Source: [Clostridium] scindens (lineage in GTDB: Bacteria > Bacillota > Clostridia > Lachnospirales > Lachnospiraceae). From it: a DNA stretch of 64,000 bases. Below the pieces are notes generated by a model. The model ran no database searches. It saw only the letters and a list, made by a program, of their open reading frames with translations, and was not told where the DNA came from. The DNA is taken from positions 1,344,001 through 1,408,000 of the forward strand of contig NZ_CP080442.1 in assembly GCF_019597925.1 (NCBI RefSeq), in the 5' to 3' direction. Position numbers and translations under genes: made by a program. Below are positions 61,866 through 64,000 of the stretch, in pieces; positions within the stretch are counted from its first letter, which is position 1, and the number at the start of each line of letters is the position of its first letter.

Positions 61866-62551
61866 TGAAGAAAATGATATTGATGGCTGCATTAGCGGGC
61901 GCGTTAGGCTACAGCATCCTCCCATCATTCGGACTCAGGCATTATCAGAGCCTGCGCTGCAGGAAGAACAATGAAGGCAAGATTCTCTTTCTGACCTTTG
62001 ATGACGGGCCAAGCGAGGCATATACGGAGGCTTTGCTTGACCTGCTTGATGAATATGATATCAAGGCATCCTTCTTTGTAGTGGCAGAATTTGCGCAGAA
62101 GAATCCGCGGATCATCCTGAGGGCCAAAAAGGAAGGCCACCTTATTGGCATTCATTCTGTGAATCATCAGAACGCGCTTTTTCGGGGGAATAGATTTGCC
62201 TTTTCTGACCTGGCAGCATCCATTCTGACTTTGAAGAAATTAGGATGCGAAGCAAGATATTACCGTCCGCCGTGGGGCCACCTGAATCTATTCATTCTGC
62301 ACTGGGTAAAGAAGATGAATCTGAAACTTGTATTTTGGGATGTTATGGCCCAGGACTGGGCAGCGGACGCCACGCCGGCATCCATCCGCACGAAGCTGCT
62401 TCGGCGCGTTTATCCGGGCGCCGTCATCTGCCTGCATGATGGAAGAGGCGCCGCGGGAGCGCCTGGAAGGACCATAGAAGCATTGAGAGACGCGCTTCCC
62501 CAATTGCTGCGGGAAGGGTATGAATTTAAGAGGCTAGACCAATATGAATGA
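61865..62551 (+). CDS. Polysaccharide deacetylase family protein
   Basis: A 228-residue protein with an N-terminal hydrophobic anchor (LMAALAGALGYSILPSF) and a NodB domain: LTFDDGPSEAYTEALL near residue 42, HSVNHQNA near residue 98, RYYRPPWG near residue 133 and LHDGRG near residue 188. It removes acetyl groups from cell-wall or exopolysaccharide sugars, outside the membrane. It overlaps the glycosyltransferase stop (TAATG) and the next gene by 8 bp. Confidence 0.88.
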   Translation: MKKMILMAALAGALGYSILPSFGLRHYQSLRCRKNNEGKILFLTFDDGPSEAYTEALLDLLDEYDIKASFFVVAEFAQKNPRIILRAKKEGHLIGIHSVNHQNALFRGNRFAFSDLAASILTLKKLGCEARYYRPPWGHLNLFILHWVKKMNLKLVFWDVMAQDWAADATPASIRTKLLRRVYPGAVICLHDGRGAAGAPGRTIEALRDALPQLLREGYEFKRLDQYE

Positions 62552-63599
62552 TACGATATCAATAAAAAAGACAGGAAAACAGATACTGGTATTTCTCTTT
62601 TTTCTTTTTTTGATTTTTTTCTTTCTTTTTAAAGGAAAAGACGTAAGCCAGATACTTAAGATCGCCGCTTCTGCTTCCTTTCCTGCTATTGTGGCAGGAA
62701 TTGCCATGGCTGGAGCCTTTAACCTCTCAGAAGGCTTGAATCTTGGCATTCTGCTAAAGGCGATGGGCCATAAGGTGTCTTTTGCCCAAGGGATGAAGTA
62801 TGCCTATATGGGATTCTTTTTCAGTTCCATCACTCCTTCGTCTACAGGGGGACAGCCGATGCAGCTCTATGCGATGAAAAAGGATGGAATAGACCTGTCC
62901 CATGGCTCGCTGGCACTTTTGATGGAACTTGCCAGCTTCCAGGCCATGGCGTTCTTGTTTGAACTATTCGCGGTGGCTATGATTCCTGTGCTGGGGATAA
63001 GCCTGCCAGCGACGATCAAGATCCTGGTCGTTGCCGGATTTATCATGAACGCGGCTTTTGTCGCTTTCCTGCTGGTGGTGATTTTCTCGGAATGGATGGG
63101 GCAAAGGATATTCGGCCTGGTAAAAAAGATCTTGCCGCGACTCCCATTTGTGAAGGAAGAGACCAAGAGCCAATGGATTAGGAAAATGGAAGAGGGGCTT
63201 CTGGAATTCCATGCCTGCGCCCTATTGATGAAGGAACATAAGAAGGCCATCGCAAAGATGTGCATTATCAGCGCAGGCCAGATTATCTGCTGGTTTGGCG
63301 TGCCGTATATGGTGTATCTGGCGCTGGGGTATCAGGGGAGTTCCTTCCTCCATATCTTTGTACTGCAGATTCTGATCTATATGTCCTCGTCCCTTCTGCC
63401 GCTGCCGGGAGCCATGGGCATCAGCGAATATGCCTTCCTTCAGCTGTTCGGAAGCATTTACAGTGGCAGTTCCATGACGGCGGCGGTTCTTTTAAGCCGG
63501 GGGATCAGTTTCTACTTCCTGCTTGCATTGAGCGGCATCATGCTGCTTCTCATCTACGGCGCTGCGCGGCAGCGCAAATGTAATACTATTTTTTCCTGA
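62544..63599 (+). CDS. YbhN/UPF0104 (lysylphosphatidylglycerol-synthase TM-region) membrane protein
   Basis: A 351-residue membrane protein with about eight helices: the first helix VFLFFLFLIFFFLFKG, then FFFSSITPSSTGGQPMQLYAMKKDGI near residue 92 and LLPLPGAMGISEYAFLQLFG near residue 291, both family motifs. Relatives flip or transport lipids. With the UgtP-like enzyme and deacetylase in one overlapping operon it may move or modify the glycolipid product. The link is inferred from gene order. Confidence 0.85.
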   Translation: MNDTISIKKTGKQILVFLFFLFLIFFFLFKGKDVSQILKIAASASFPAIVAGIAMAGAFNLSEGLNLGILLKAMGHKVSFAQGMKYAYMGFFFSSITPSSTGGQPMQLYAMKKDGIDLSHGSLALLMELASFQAMAFLFELFAVAMIPVLGISLPATIKILVVAGFIMNAAFVAFLLVVIFSEWMGQRIFGLVKKILPRLPFVKEETKSQWIRKMEEGLLEFHACALLMKEHKKAIAKMCIISAGQIICWFGVPYMVYLALGYQGSSFLHIFVLQILIYMSSSLLPLPGAMGISEYAFLQLFGSIYSGSSMTAAVLLSRGISFYFLLALSGIMLLLIYGAARQRKCNTIFS

Positions 63600-63672
63600 T
63601 TTTTCTATACTTTAAGCAAGCCATGGGGTATAATGGGAAAATAAGATTTTAAACAGAGAGGTTAGAGACAGA

Positions 63673-64000
63673 ATGAGCAGGAATGATAGAGATACGAATG
63701 TAAAACAGGATACGATGGAGAAAATGCGTAATTCTGAAGCAGTCTATGTGATTTTATCGGATTATACGCATATGCCATATGTGGCTTGCGATCCTAAGAC
63801 TTTTGATGACCAGGTGTTCTTATATTTTAAAGAGGACGATGCCAAAGAAGCGGTGGGAAGATTTGCCGGGAACCAGGAGAGTACCCGTGCGGCAAAACTT
63901 GAGAAGAATGGGTTCCTTGCATTTTATACGAATCTTTTCGCGATGGGAGTGAACTGTATCAAGATGAACCAGGGGACCAGCCAGGAAGTGGATGTCCAGC
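63673..64000 (+). CDS. Partial gene, SseB-like protein of unknown function
   Basis: The frame starts MSRNDRDTNVKQDTMEKM and runs off the right edge, giving 109 residues. The segment SEAVYVILSDYTHMPYVACDPKTFDDQ resembles the SseB N-terminal domain in Lachnospiraceae proteins, but this is a weak match from memory. AGAGAGGTT lies upstream. A likely promoter region is at 63600-63672 (AT-rich, TATAAT at 63630-63635). No function can be given. Confidence 0.6.
   Translation, partial: MSRNDRDTNVKQDTMEKMRNSEAVYVILSDYTHMPYVACDPKTFDDQVFLYFKEDDAKEAVGRFAGNQESTRAAKLEKNGFLAFYTNLFAMGVNCIKMNQGTSQEVDVQ

Overview
The window looks like a chromosomal segment of an anaerobic, fermentative, gut-type Firmicute, most likely Lachnospiraceae (Clostridium scindens/Dorea-like). 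This rests on strong AGGAGG ribosome-binding sites, TTGACA/TATAAT promoters, moderate GC, EtfAB, indolepyruvate:ferredoxin oxidoreductase, a DegV protein and many XRE, TetR and GntR regulators. The species is an inference. I found no rRNA, tRNA, CRISPR array or prophage.

Region 1 (about 0.65-25 kb) is a large purine/allantoin catabolic island. Two tandem allantoinase + NCS1-permease pairs are followed by a small palindromic transposon-like element and a divergent alpha/beta hydrolase. Then come ureidoglycine aminohydrolase (allE/ylbA), ureidoglycolate dehydrogenase (allD), a single-chain FdrA-YlbE fusion, carbamate kinase, an LctP-family permease, a tiny membrane protein, an allantoate amidohydrolase (allC), an XRE-GntR-FCD regulator, a PucR regulator, a second allC, and a DAO-type flavoprotein with EtfB and EtfA. 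The third oxamate-carbamoyltransferase gene (DUF2877/allH) sits alone at the left edge, divergent from the first allantoinase. Together these predict allantoin -> allantoate -> ureidoglycine -> ureidoglycolate -> oxalurate -> oxamate + carbamoyl phosphate -> ATP. This is an anaerobic, ATP-yielding route with oxamate as the end product, and the LctP-type permease is a candidate oxamate exporter.

Region 2 (25-36.4 kb) holds a nitroreductase, a divergent XRE-cupin regulator/LysE exporter pair, an FMN-binding NimA/PPOX-like protein and a membrane protein. An operon of phenylacetate-CoA ligase, IorA, IorB, ACT, phenylacetate-CoA ligase and ACT probably handles oxidative decarboxylation of aryl 2-oxoacids. 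A TetR regulator and a DegV protein follow.

Region 3 (36.5-44.4 kb) has an XRE protein with a glycine-pentad repeat tail, xanthine phosphoribosyltransferase, a response regulator with a soluble histidine kinase, an ABC ATPase with a large FtsX-type permease, and a ThrE-type exporter.

Region 4 (44.5-56.4 kb) has a nickel theme. LarC (nickel-pincer cofactor) overlaps an Fe-S aldo/keto reductase. Further on lies a tight hypB - giant Fe-S/FAD oxidoreductase - hypA - DUF5692 membrane protein cluster with no hydrogenase in view. Between them are an Asp/Glu racemase-family protein, an Fe-dependent alcohol dehydrogenase, an SLC13-type transporter and a SUFU-domain protein.

Region 5 (56.4-64 kb) starts with 690 bp of long palindromic repeats. 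Related copies occur near 25.8 and 27.2 kb. After these come a GntR/FCD regulator, a lipoprotein, a DUF2000 protein, a TetR regulator with a nucleoside phosphorylase, and an overlapping envelope cassette (UgtP-like glycosyltransferase, polysaccharide deacetylase, YbhN/LPG-synthase-type membrane protein). A truncated gene ends the window.
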